Assembly: GCA_032433765.1 (NCBI GenBank)
Contig: JAVIAB010000025.1
Span: 37,861,756-37,925,755, forward strand
Length of the DNA stretch: 64,000 nucleotides
Reading direction: 5' to 3'
Source of the DNA: Megaustenia siamemsis
Taxonomy: Eukaryota; Mollusca; Gastropoda; Stylommatophora; Ariophantidae
Positions within the stretch are counted from its first letter, which is position 1, and each line of letters opens with the position of its first letter. Position numbers and translations under genes: made by a program. A model generated the notes under the pieces. That model saw only the letters and a list, made by a program, of their open reading frames with translations. It was not told where the DNA came from and did not search any database. Below are positions 45,014 through 56,400 of the stretch, piece after piece.

Positions 45014-45203
45014 CCCCATCAAGGCCAGCTCCTTGTCGTGGGGATGGGGCTTAACAGTCACCAGGGACTGAAAACCAAGACTGGCCAGGCCTTCCTACAC
45101 CCGTGCAAGACCACAGTCTGCTCTAGCAATTTTAAGTGCTGAAGTCGGAGGCAACCAGCCAAAAGGCGCACTACAAAAATCAGGATGCCACGCACTCACG
45201 CCA
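45014..45203 (+). promoter_or_regulatory. 5' untranslated region / presumed internal promoter region
   Basis: GC-rich leader (ccttgtcgtggggatgggg, cagtcaccagggactgaaa) between the TSD and the first good in-frame ATG at 45204. Non-LTR elements usually carry their promoter here; that role is inferred from position only. Confidence 0.45.
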
Positions 45204-45392
45204 ATGGGAAGCATGCCTATAACTGCAAATCGATATGGCACTCGCCCTGTGATGGACACTCAGGCAGGTGCAGCGCCGGGCCCTCAGCCTCGAAAGGGCC
45301 CAACCTATATTACTGGATGTCCTTCTCAATCGCTCTGTGGAGTCAGGGGGCGAGAGAATAGAGTTACTGGCCAACCCAAAATAAGACCACTC

Positions 45393-46110
45393 AAAATAAT
45401 GCACTGGAATGCTGAAGGCATCAACAGCAAAAGAGATGGGTACAGTAAAAAGATAGAATTAGAAAATATCCTGCATGAAGAACAAGTAAGCATATGCTGT
45501 TTGCAGGAAACCCATCTAAACAACGACATAGCCTTGAAGATTAGGGGATACCAGTGCTACCGATCTGACAGGAAAAACAGACAAAAGGGCGGAATACTGA
45601 CTCTTGTAAGGAACAACATTAATGCATGTCAGATTGAAGTGTATATGGATGGGGCGGAATATCAAATACTGCACCTCAGGACAGGAAATACAGACTTCCA
45701 TCTACTTAACTATTACTGTCCGAGTGACCGCCCACTAGCACTAGACACAATTACATTAAAAGAAAGAATAATTGTATGTGGAGACTTTAACAGCCATTCA
45801 CAGAGCTGGGGCTATGAAGATATGGACAAGAGAGGTGAAGAACTTGAAATTGGCAGGATGACAATGGGCTTATACTATTAAACCAGGCAACAGATCCACC
45901 AACATTCTATTCCAGATCATGGCATACCACATCTACACCAGACCTTGCTTTCCATTCACCAGACCTGGATTGGAATATCACACGTATTGTTGGGAAACAA
46001 CTTGGAGGCAGCGACCACCGGCCTGTCTTTTTAGTGGTGCAAAATGAGGCCGTCAGGGAGAGCAGCACTCTCTCCAGATGGAATTACAAAAAGGCAGACT
46101 GGAAAATGTA
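45393..46110 (+). pseudogene. APE-type endonuclease domain
   Basis: Motifs in order, numbered from the ATG at 45204: KIMHWNAEG (N69), CCLQETHL (E102), YYCPSD, and VCGDFNSHS (D194, N196, H198). After a frameshift near 45855 come WQDDNGLILLNQATDP, TSTPDLAF and GGSDHRP (SDHRP at 46010-46024). These are the metal-binding and catalytic residues of the apurinic-like endonucleases that nick the target in non-LTR elements. No key residue is missing. Confidence 0.92.
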
Positions 46111-46399
46111 TCAACATTACACCAGTGTACTGACTAAAGATCTAATACAGACAGAGACATCAACAAAATAGTTGATGAATTCAGTAGACTAATAATACAA
46201 GCTGCCAGTGAAACAATACCAGAGGGGCACGGAAACACTACAAACCATACTGGAATAGTGAACTAGAGCAACTGCACAATGACATGGAAACATCTCGAAA
46301 ACAAGCAGAAAATAACCCCTGCCAGGAACACCACAATACTATCAGCATGCTAAAGCCAAATTTCAATGGGCTAAACTACAAGCCAGACGGAGAAGTTGG

Positions 46400-47690
46400 A
46401 AAGAGAAAACAGAGTACATGAATCTAGAACGAGACACAAGAAAAGTGTGGAAGCTTGTAAAACAGCTGAATGATGAGGGTACAGAAGGGAACACAAAAAT
46501 TACACTGAAGAAGGATGGAAACATTCTAACAGGTAAACATGCAGCAAATCACTTTGCAGACTCCTTTGCAAATGACAACAATATTGAAATTAGCCTAGAG
46601 AAACGTCAAGAGACCCGTCTAAAACAACAAAATGCAAGACAAGAAGAGACTGCACATGAAGTCATGGAAATACCCATTACACAAAGAGAGCTAGAGCTGG
46701 CAATATCCAAATTAAAAATGAAAAAGTCACCAGGTAGTGATGGAGTGTCTAATGAAATGATTAAGAACTTGGGAACTGCAGCTAAAGCAAAACTACTGCA
46801 GATCTACAACATTTGCTGGATCACAGGTAAAGTGCCACAGGCATGGAGAGAAGCAATTATGATACCATTACTAAAGCCAGGAAAAGATGGTTCAATGACA
46901 TCCAGCTATAGACCAATCAGCCTTACAAGCTGTTTGTGTAAAACAATGGAACGTATAATCAATCTCAGACTGCAGTGGTACCTGGAAAGTGAAAATCTCC
47001 TTGTCCCACAACAAGCAGGCTTTAGACAGTGTTACTCTACCGAAGATCAGGCAACCTATCTTTCCCAGGAAATTGAGGATGCGTTTCAAGAAAAGAAACT
47101 GGTACTAGCAGCATGGATAGACCTAAAGAAAGCATTGATAAGGTATGGAAGGAAGGGCTTTTGAAGAAACTGAGAAATTATGGAGTAAATGGCAGGATGT
47201 ACAAATGGGTCAAAGCATACCTGCATAACAGGAGAGCCAGAGTGCAACTGGATGGTCTTAAGAGTAAGAAGGTCTTACTGCGCCAGGGCGTTCCACAGGG
47301 AGGGGTACTATCTCCAACACTTTTTCTGATCTACATCAATGACCTAGTTACTGAACTACCACATGGTATCAAAGTGGCAATGTATGCAGATGACTTGGTA
47401 ATGTGGTGCACAGAGGAGTATGCAACAGTGGCCTCCAAATTGTTACAAAGAGCTATGAATGCACTGAATTCATGGACAAATAGATGGTGTATCAGCATCA
47501 ATACAGACAAATGCAGTACTACACTTTTCACTCTTTCCCCAAAACAAAAAGCAGGAGCCATCTATATAAACAATGAGCCTGTGAAAGAAGACATACAGGC
47601 TACGTATCTCGGAGTTACATTTGATAACAAACTATCTTGGAAACAGCAGATAAATAAGGCAACCCAAAAGCAAGGAGAAAATTGGCTATT
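46400..47690 (+). pseudogene. Reverse transcriptase domain
   Basis: The frame starting 46418 carries KSPGSDGVSNEMIK, PLLKPGKDG, SYRPISLTSCLCKTMERI, VPQQAGFRQ and WIDLKKA (motif A Asp). After a frameshift near 47135 the frame from 47113 gives RQGVPQGGVLSPTLFLIYIN (motif B) and YADDLVMW (motif C, 47383-47394), then KCSTTLFTL and ATYLGVTFDNKLSWK. All RT motifs are intact. Confidence 0.95.
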
Positions 47691-48269
47691 CTAAGAAAGC
47701 TGTGTGGAACTACGTGGGGTGCGAGTGGGAAAATACTCAGTAAAGTTTACCAACAGAGTATACGCCCACATTTAGAATATGGATCATCTGCATGGTGTTC
47801 AGCATCAAACACCACACTTCAAGAACTGGATAAAGTACAAAACCAGGCACTTAGGGTCATCACAGGAGCAATGAAATCAACACCAATATTAGAGATGGAG
47901 AAATTGTGGAGGATACCAGCACTGAGAGAACGAAGGGACACAAAGGTGCTGATACAGGCAGAAAAATTTGCTTGCATGCCGAGACATCCAATGAAGGACC
48001 GATTCCAAAATCTTGCATTGGGACGACTTAAGAGAAGCAGTTTTATCCACCAAGCCAAGCGTATTAGTAGACAAACACCAGACATGCCAAGAGCTGTTAA
48101 CCCCCTACTGCCCATACCAGAACAGACTCCCTGGACAGAGGAATCTGGATTATCAGTTCAAATACGGACAGAAGTGAAAGGAATAGTTGATAAAGAGGAA
48201 CAGAATAGTCTACAGCGAAAAACAATAACTCTCAGTTTCCTGGATGAAGAATACCCACAAGACCTATGG

Positions 48270-48660
48270 ATTCGTGTGTATACAGATGGATCAGCACAGA
48301 ATGCAGTAAAAAATGGGGGAGCAGGTGCATATATAGAATACCCAAATAACACTAGGGATATGAATAAAATAGCAACAGGGAAATATTGTCACAATTATGA
48401 TGCAGAAATACAAGCAATAAAGTTAGCAATAGAAAAACTGCTGAACATTAATCTTAGCCCGCAGCCTGTAGTGTTTTTGACAGATGCAAGATCAGTACTC
48501 CAGGCACTACAATCCAGAAAATTACCACATCTGCAGACCTATTGACTGAACTCTGCAAGCACCACAGGGTTGCCCTGCAGTGGATCCCATCTCACTGTGG
48601 AATACCAGGAAATGAGAAAGCAGATCAGTTGGCAAAGGAAGGTTCAACAGGCACACAACT
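48270..48660 (+). pseudogene. RNase H domain
   Basis: The frame from 47682 contains RVYTDGSAQN (first Asp), NYDAEIQAIKLAI (Glu) and VFLTDARSVLQAL (Asp). After a one-frame shift at about 48540 the frame from 48542 gives ALQWIPSHCGIPGNEKADQL (His and fourth Asp). The complete D-E-D-D set is present. Such domains degrade the RNA strand of the RNA-DNA hybrid and mark I-group non-LTR elements. Confidence 0.93.
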
Positions 48661-48829
48661 AGATACACCTGTTACATACCATCATAAGAAACAGATAATC
48701 AAATCAATCAGAGGACCACAAGCCCCAAATCAGGATGCCTTTTATAATATGAATAGATATGAACAAGTTATCATTATACGTCTCAGAACAGGACACAATC
48801 GACTCCATAGTCACATGTATACAAAATTC

Positions 48830-49029
48830 AAGATCGGCACCTCAACTACTTGTACATGTGGACAGGCGCCCAGACTGCTGAACACATACTTCAAGACTGC
48901 ACTGAATATAGTAGACTGAGGAAAATCCATTGGCCCATAGATACAACACTACAGACAAAACTATATGGGCCACTGCAAGAATTACAAAAGACAGTAACAT
49001 TTATACAGGAAACGACATTGCAGATATAG
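48830..49029 (+). pseudogene. C-terminal CCHC-type zinc knuckle region
   Basis: CTCGQ in the frame from 48542 and, one frame later, TAEHILQDCTEY together give the C-x-C-x(~8)-H-x(4)-C pattern found at the C-terminus of many I and Jockey-type proteins. The last frame ends KTVTFIQETTLQI at TAG 49027. One frameshift lies between the Cys pair and the His. Confidence 0.85.
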
Positions 49030-49063
49030 ACAATGCTTCAGGCGAACGAAAGATAGATAGATA
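49030..49063 (+). repeat. 3' UTR and (GATA)n tail of the retrotransposon
   Basis: A very short 3' end after the stop codon, finishing agatagatagata before the TSD. A simple-repeat tail instead of poly(A) is a known feature of several non-LTR clades. Confidence 0.85.
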
Positions 49064-49147
49064 GATCCTGCTTCGGGCCATATATTGTTCTTTGTTTTTT
49101 TTTTCTGTTGTTGATTATTTGTCATTTTTTCCGAGTGTTATAAACAT
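49064..49147 (+). mobile_element. SINE-like family C, forward copy, middle part
   Basis: Begins with the right TSD (49064-49076), then ccatatattgttctttg, ctgttgttgattatttgtca and gtgttataaacata, matching the distal arm seen at 31600-31690 and, reversed, at 44262-44345. Confidence 0.85.
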
Positions 49148-49508
49148 AGGACAAAAAAAAAAATTTAAAAAAATGGTATGTAAGAAGCTTTACGTGATAA
49201 GTGGACGACACAGACTAAACGATGTTTCGGCCCAACAGGCCTTCATCAGGAACAAACAAAAAAAACACACACACAAAACGAATAACGAAACAACCAAAAC
49301 GAAAACAATCGAAATGTGTTAAAGAAAACAAAATTAACTATCCTGTCAAAACAAAAGGAAATAGCAACCAAGTGCGGCTGTCTTGAACGTAGAGAAACGT
49401 GCAGAAATGTGCGCAAATGCACACAGAACCAGAGGAGTTCACACAGGGGTCAGTGTGCAAACACAAAGGAGAAAGAATAGAATAGTAGACTAACAGGTGC
49501 TCAAAAAG
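49148..49508. mobile_element. ~360-bp insertion with a hammerhead-like motif
   Basis: Interrupts the family-C distal arm, which resumes as ctgtaaacatacctcttcc at 49510; taaacata occurs on both sides (possible short TSD). On the reverse strand the insert contains ctgatgaaggcctgttgggc then cgaaac (49223-49249): CTGATGA, a GGCC/GGCC stem and GAAA, as in a hammerhead ribozyme core. Stem III would be only about 2 bp and stem I is not obvious. Penelope-like elements are known to carry such motifs; identity here is uncertain. Confidence 0.5.
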
Positions 49509-49605
49509 CTGTAAACATACCTCTTCCTCTGCAATGATTCCCTGATATCGCCTCGGAAGTTTCCCTCTAGAATAATATTCATTTATTATATAGTATTTGT
49601 CTCCT
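49509..49605 (+). mobile_element. SINE-like family C, forward copy, distal end
   Basis: gtaaacatacctcttcctct, gatatcgcctcgg and aataatattcatttattata match the reversed end at 44641-44720. It completes the copy begun at 44771. Confidence 0.8.
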
Positions 49606-49735
49606 TTCTCGAATATCTATTTTTAGAAGTCAGGGAAATCCCAACAACTAAGAGAGATGGGAAATCTTCTAAGTTGAGGGAAACAAAAGACACATCCAGC
49701 AGATACTTGTAAACTATGGACAATGAGCTTTAGTT

Positions 49736-49772
49736 TTGTTGTTGTTGTTGTTTGTTGTTGTTGTTGTTGTTG
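49736..49772. repeat. (TTG)n microsatellite
   Basis: TTG repeats with one interruption. Confidence 0.9.
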
Positions 49773-49977
49773 TAGACTTCCACGTCAGGCACTCATGTGG
49801 TAACCAGCTGGTCAAAGAAAACAAGGTAGACCAAGGCAATCGCTACGCGGAACAATTACATGGGAAGGCTCAACCATGGAACTAAGATACAAGATGAACT
49901 ACAAGAACTAGCAAGAGATTGTCAGTCGTGGAGAACTATGACTTTAGGCATATCTGCCATCTTCAGCTAGAGATAAC

Positions 49978-50262
49978 AATGAATGAACGAATGAATGAAA
50001 GAATGAATGAATGAATGAAAGAATGAATGAAAGAATGAATGAATGAATGAATGAATGAATGAATGAATGAAAGAATGAATGAATGAAAGAATGAATGAAT
50101 GAAAGAATGAAAGAATGAATGAATGAATGAATGAAAGAATGAATGATTGAATGAATGAATGAAAGAATAAATGAATGAAAGAATGAATGAATGAAAGAAT
50201 GAATGAATGAAAGAATGAATGAAGAAAGAATGACTGAAAGAATTAATGAATGAAAAGAAAAC
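49978..50262. repeat. (GAAT)n tract with GAAA interruptions
   Basis: About 70 tetranucleotides, mostly gaat with interspersed gaaa. Ser/His/Phe-rich reverse frames here are artefacts. Confidence 0.95.
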
Positions 50263-50485
50263 AAATGTGAATATTTTGGCTATTGAGAAGAAACATAGAG
50301 TGAAATGATTTGGCCACGAATCTCTATCGTCTAGCCTGGCACATACCATTCTGTAGGGAACTGTGGGAGGGGGAGAAGGGGATGTGGGCAAAGACAGAGA
50401 TGGGAAGATAATATCAAACATAAATATTGAACAGGCCTTGACTTTACAGAGTACCAATGAATGTCTGAAGATAGAGAGAAGGGGA

Positions 50486-53400
50486 GAAGTTTGACTAAGT
50501 CTATGAGTGGTGCCCCAACAACCTCCAGGTTGACTAAGTCTGTCAGTGGTGCCCCAACAACCTCCAGGTTGACTAAGTCTATCAGTGGTGCCCCAACAAC
50601 CTCCAGGTTGACTAAGTCTGTCAGTGGTGCCCCAACAACCTCCAGGTTGACTAAGTCTGTCAGTGGTGCCCCAACAACCTTAAGGTTGACTAAGTCTGTC
50701 AGTGGTGCCCAACAACCTCCAGGTTGACTAAGTCTATCAGTGGTGCCCCAACAACTCCAGGTTGACTAAGTCTGTCAGTGGTGCCCCAACAACCTCCAGG
50801 TTGACTAAGTCTATCAGTGGTGCCCCAACAACCTCCAGGTTGACTAAGTCTGTCAGTGGTGCCCCAACAACTCCCAGGTTGACAAAGTCTGTCAGTGGTG
50901 CTCCAACAACTCCCAGGTTGACAAAGTCTGTCAGTGGTGCCCCAACAACTCCAAGGTTGACAAAGTCTGTCAGTGGTGCCCCAACAACTCCCAGGTTGAC
51001 AAAGTCTGTCAGTGGTGCCCCAACAACTCCAAGGTTGACAAAGTCTGTCAGTGGTGCCCCAACAACTACCAGGTTGACAGAGTCTGTCAGTGGTGCCCCA
51101 ACAACTCCCAGGTTGACAAAGTCTGTCAGTGGTGCCCAAACAACCTCCAGGTTGACAAAGTCTGTCAGTGGTGCCCCAATAACTCCAGGTTGACAAAGTC
51201 TGTCAGTGGTGCTCCAACAACCTCCAGGTTCACAAAGTCTGTCAGTGGTGCCCCAACAACCTCCAGGTTGACTAAGTCTATCAGTGGTGCCCCAACAACC
51301 TCCAGGTTGACAAAGTCTGTCAGTGGTGCCCTAACAACCCCCAGGTTGACTAAGTCTATCAGTGGTGCCCCAACAACCCCCAGGTTGACTAAGTCTATCA
51401 GTGGTGCCCCAACATCCTCCAGGTTGACAAAGTCTGTCAGTGGTGCCCCAACAACCTCCAGGTTGACTAAGTCTGTCAGTGGTGCCCCAACAACCTCCAG
51501 GTTGACTAAGTCTGTCAGTGGTGCCCCAACAACCTCCAGGTTGACAAAGTCTATCAGTGGTGCCCCAACAACCCCCAGGTTGACTAAGTCTGTCAGTGGT
51601 GCCCCAACAACCTCCAGGTTGACAAAGTCTGTCAGTGGTGCCCCAACAACCCCCAGGTTGACTAAGTCTATGAGTGGTGCCCCAACAACCTCCAGGTTGA
51701 CTAAGTCTGTCAGTGGTGCCCCAACAACCTCCAGGTTGACTAAGTCTATCAGTGGTGCCCCAACAACCTCCAGGTTGACTAAGTCTGTCAGTGGTGCCCC
51801 AACAACCTCCAGGTTGACTAAGTCTGTCAGTGGTGCCCCAACAACCTCCAGGTTGACTAAGTCTGTCAGTGGTGCCCCAACAACCTCCAGGTTGACTAAG
51901 TCTATCAGTGGTGCCCCAACAACCTCCAGGTTGACTAAGTCTGTCAGTGGTGCCCCAACAACCTCCAGGTTGACTAAGTCTATCAGTGGTGCCCCAACAA
52001 CCTCCAGTTGACTAAGTCTGTCAGTGGTGCCCCAACACCTCCCAGGTTGACAAAGTCTGTCAGTGGTGCTCCAACAACTCCCAGGTTGACAAAGTCTGTC
52101 AGTGGTGCCCCAACAACTCCAAGGTTGACAAAGTCTGTCAGTGGTGCCCCAACAACTCCCAGGTTGACAAAGTCTGTCAGTGGTGCCCCAACAACTCCAA
52201 GGTTGACAAAGTCTGTCAGTGGTGCCCCAACAACTACCAGGTTGACAGAGTCTGTCAGTGGTGCCCCAACAACTCCCAGGTTTGACAAAGTCCTGTCAGT
52301 GGTGCCCAAACAACCTCCAGTTTGATAAAGTCTGTCAGTGGTGCCCAATAACCTCCAGGTTGACAAAGTCTGTCAGTGGTGCTCCAACAACCTCCAGGTT
52401 CACAAAGTCTGTCAGTGGTGCCCCAACAACCTCCAGGTTGACTAAGTCTATCAGTGGTGCCCCAACAACCTCCAGGTTGACAAAGTCTGTCAGTGGTGCC
52501 CTAACAACCCCCAGGTTGACTAAGTCTATCAGTGGTGCCCCAACAACCCCCAGGTTGACTAAGTCTATCAGTGGTGCCCCAACATCCTCCAGGTTGACAA
52601 AGTCTGTCAGTGGTGCCCCAACAACCTCCAGGTTGACTAAGTCTGTCAGTGGTGCCCCAACAACCTCCAGGTTGACTAAGTCTGTCAGTGGTGCCCCAAC
52701 AACCTCCAGGTTGACAAAGTCTATCAGTGGTGCCCCAACAACCCCCAGGTTGACTAAGTCTGTCAGTGGTGCCCCAACAACCTCCAGGTTGACAAAGTCT
52801 GTCAGTGGTGCCCCAACAACCCCCAGGTTGACTAAGTCTGTCAGTGGTGCCCCAACAACCTCCAGGTTGACTAAGTCTGTCAGTGGTGCCCCAACAACCC
52901 CCAGGTTGACAAAGTCTGCAGTGGTGCCCCAACAACCTCCAGGTTGACTAAGTCTGTCAGTGGTGCCCCAACAACCTCCAGGTTGACAAAGTCTGTCAGT
53001 GGTGCCCCAACAACCTCCAGGTTGACAAAGTCTGCCAGTGTTGCTCCAACAACCCCAGGTTGACTAAGTCTGTCAGTGGTGCCTCAACAACCTCCAGGTC
53101 GACAAAGTCTGTCAGTGGTGCTCCAACAACTCCCAGGTTGACTAAGTCTGTCAGTGGTGCCCCAACAACCTCCAGGTTGACTAAGTCTGTCATTGATGCT
53201 GTAACAGTCTCGAGGTTGACAGAGTCTGTCAGTGGTGCCCCAACAACTTCCAGGTTGACTAAGTCTGTAAGTGGTGCTCCAACAACTTCCAGGTTGACTA
53301 AGTCTGTCAGTGGTGCCCCAACAACCCCCAGGTTGACAAAGTCTGTCAGTGGTGCCCCAACAACCTTAAGGTTGACTAAGTCTGTCAGTGGTGCCCCAAC

Positions 53401-56400
53401 AACCTCCAGGTTGACTAAGTCTGTCAGTGGTGCCCCAACAACCTCCAGGTTGACTAAGTCTGTCACTGGTGCCCCAACAACCCCCAGGTTGGCAAAGTCT
53501 GCAGTGGTGCCCCAACAACCTCCAGGTTGACTAAGTCTGTCAGTGGTGCCCCAACAACCTCCAGGTTGACTAAGTCTGTCAGTGGTGCCCCAACAACTCC
53601 CAGGTTGACAAAGTCTGTCAGTAGTGCACCAACAACCCCCAGGTTGACAAAGTCTGTCATTGATGCTGTAACAGTCTCGAGGTTGACAGAGTCTGTCAGT
53701 GGTGCCCCAACAACCCCCAGGTTGACAAAGTCTGTCAGTGGTGCCCCACCAACAACCCGAGGTTGACAAAGATTGTCAGTGGTGCCCCAAACAACCCCAG
53801 GTTGACAAAGTCTGTCATTGATGCTGTAACAGTCTCGAGGTTGACAGAGTCTGTCAGTGGTGCCCCAACAACCCCCAGGTTGACAAAGTCTGTCAGTGTG
53901 CCCCAACAACCCCGAGGTTGACAAAGATTGTCAGTGGTGCCCCAACAACCCCCAGGTTGACAAAATCTGTCATTGATGCTGTAACAGTCTCGAGGTTGAC
54001 GGAGTCTGTCAGTGGTGCCCCAACAACCCCCAGGTTGACAATTTCTGTCAGTGGTGCCCCAACAACCCTCAGGTTGACAAAGTCTGTCAGTGGTGCCCCA
54101 ACAACCCCCAGGTTGACAAAGTCTGTCAGTGGTGCCCCAACAACCCCCAGGTTGACAAAGTCTGTCAGTGGTGCACCAACAACCCCCAGGTTGACTAAGT
54201 CTGTCAGTGGTGCCCCAACAACTCCTAGGTTGACTAAGTCTATCAGTGGTGCCCCAACAACCTCCAGGTTGACAAAGTCTGTCAGTGGTGCCCCAACGAC
54301 TCGCATGTTGACAGGGTCTGTCAGTGGTACCCCAACAACCCCCAGGTTGACAAAGTATGTCAGTGGTGCCCCAACAACCCCCAGGTTAACAAAGTCTGTC
54401 AGTGGTGCCCCAACAACCTCCAGGTTGACAAAGTCTGTCAGTGGTGCCCCAACAACCCCCAGGTTGACTAAGTCTGTCAGTGGTGCCCCAACAACCTCCA
54501 GGTTGACTAAGTCTGTCACTGGTGCCCCAACAACCCCCAGGTTGACAAAGTCTGCAGTGGTGCCCCAACAACCTACAGGTTGACTAAGTCTGTCAGTGGT
54601 GCCCAACAACCTCCAGGTTGACAAAGTCTGTCAGTGGTGCCCCAACAACCTCCAGATTGACAAAGTCTGTCAGTGTTGCTCCAACAACCCCCAGGTTGAC
54701 TAAGTCTGTCAGTGGTGCCCCAACAACCTCCAGGTTGACAAAGTCTGTCAGTGGTGCTCCAACAACTCCCAGGTTGACTAAGTCTGTTAGTGGTGCCCCA
54801 ACAACCTCCAGGTTGACTAAGTCTGTCAGTAGTGCTCCAACAACCCCCAGGTTGACTAAGTCTGTCAGTGGTGCCCCAACAACCTTCATGTTGACTAAGT
54901 CTGTCAGTGGTGCCCCAACAACTTCCAGGTTGACTAAGTCTGTCAGTGGTGCTCCAACAACTTCCAGGTTGACTAAGTCTGTCAGTGGTGCCCCAACAAC
55001 CCCCAGGTTGACAAAGTCTGTCAGTGGTGCCCCAACAACCTTAAGTAGACTAAGTCTGTCAGTGGTGCCCCAACAACCTCCAGGTTGACTAAGTCTGTCA
55101 GTGGTGCCCCAACAACCTCCAGGTTGACTAAGTCTGTCACTGGTGCCCCAACAACCCCCAGGTTGACAAAGTCTGCAGTGGTGCCCCAACAACCTCCAGG
55201 TTGACTAAGTCTGTCAGTGGTGCCCCAACAACCTCCAGGTTGACTAAGTCTGTCAGTGGTGCCCCAACAACTCCCAGGTTGACAAAGTCTGTCAGTAGTG
55301 CACCAACAACCCCCAGGTTGACAAAGTCTGTCATTGATGCTGTAACAGTCTCGAGGTTGACAGAGTCTGTCAGTGGTGCCCCAACACCCCCAGGTTGACA
55401 AAGTCTGTCAGTGGTGCCCCAACAACCCCGAGGTTGACAAAGATTGTCAGTGGTGTTCCCCAACAACCCCCAGGTTGACAAAATCTGTCATTGATGCTGT
55501 AACAGTCTCGAGGTTGACGGAGTCTGTCAGTGGTGCCCCAACAACCCCCAGGTTGACAATTTCTGTCAGTGGTGCCCCAACAACCCTCAGGTTGACAAAG
55601 TCTGTCAGTGGTGCCCCAACAACCCCCAGGTTGACAAAGTCTGTCAGTGGTGCCCCAACAACCCCCAGGTTGACAAAGTCTGTCAGTGGTGCACCAACAA
55701 CCCCCAGGTTGACTAAGTCTGTCAGTGGTGCCCCAACAACTCCCAGGTTGACTAAGTCTATCAGTGGTGCCCCAACAACCTCCAGGTTGACAAAGTCTGT
55801 CAGTGGTGCCCCAACGACTCGCATGTTGACAGAGTCTGTCAGTGGTACCCCAACAACCCCCAGGTTGACAAAGTATGTCAGTGGTGCCCCAACAACCCCC
55901 AGGTTAACAAAGTCTGTCAGTGGTGCCCCAACAATACCCAAGGTTGACAAAGTCTGTCAGTGGTGCCCCAACAACCCACAGGTTGACAAAGTCTGTCATT
56001 GGTGCTGTAACAGTCTCGAGGTTGACAGTGTCTGTCAGTGGTGCCCCAACAACCACCAGGTTAACAAAGTCTGTCAGTGGTGCACCAACGACTCCCATGT
56101 TGACAGTCTGTCAGTGGTGTCCCAACAACCCCCATGTTGACAGAGTCTGTCAGTGGTGCCCCAACAACCCCCAGGTTAACAACGTCGGTCATTGGTGCTG
56201 TTACAGTCTCGAGGTTGACAGTCTGTCATTGTTGCCCCAACAACCCCAGGGTAATAAAGTCTTTCAGTGGTGCACCTACGACTTCCAGGTTGACAGAGTC
56301 TGTCAGTGGTGCCCCAACAACCCCCAGGTTGACAAAGTCGGTCATTGGTGCTGTAACAGTCTCGAGGTTGACAGAGTCTGTCAGTGGTGCACCAACAACC

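Larger units (their letters stand above)
45204..49029 (+). pseudogene. Degenerate retrotransposon polyprotein (EN-RT-RNase H-Zn knuckle)
   Basis: The frame from the ATG at 45204 stays open to 45881 and then shifts. Further shifts or stops lie near 45855, 46165-46235, 47135, 47685, 48540 and 48870, and the last frame ends at TAG 49027-49029. An intact product would be about 1,270 residues. The catalytic residues of each domain are present, so decay is mostly by small indels; sequencing errors in a homopolymer-prone assembly are an alternative explanation for some. Confidence 0.9.
45014..49063 (+). mobile_element. Near-complete I/Jockey-group-like non-LTR retrotransposon
   Basis: A ~4.05-kb insertion flanked by a perfect 13-bp TSD. 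Order: ~190-bp 5' region starting ccccatcaaggccagctcc, one degenerate coding region with APE-type endonuclease, reverse transcriptase, RNase H and a C-terminal zinc knuckle, then a ~20-bp 3' UTR ending in gatagatagata. Elements of this kind encode the enzymes for target-primed reverse transcription. There is no separate gag-like ORF1. RNase H downstream of RT is characteristic of the I group (I, Nimb, Ingi, R1/Loa relatives); exact clade not determined. About six frameshifts make the copy inactive, but point divergence is low. Confidence 0.93.

Noticed and set aside
49944..50457. Ser/His/Phe-rich reverse frames
   Set aside because: They arise from the GAAT tetranucleotide tract.
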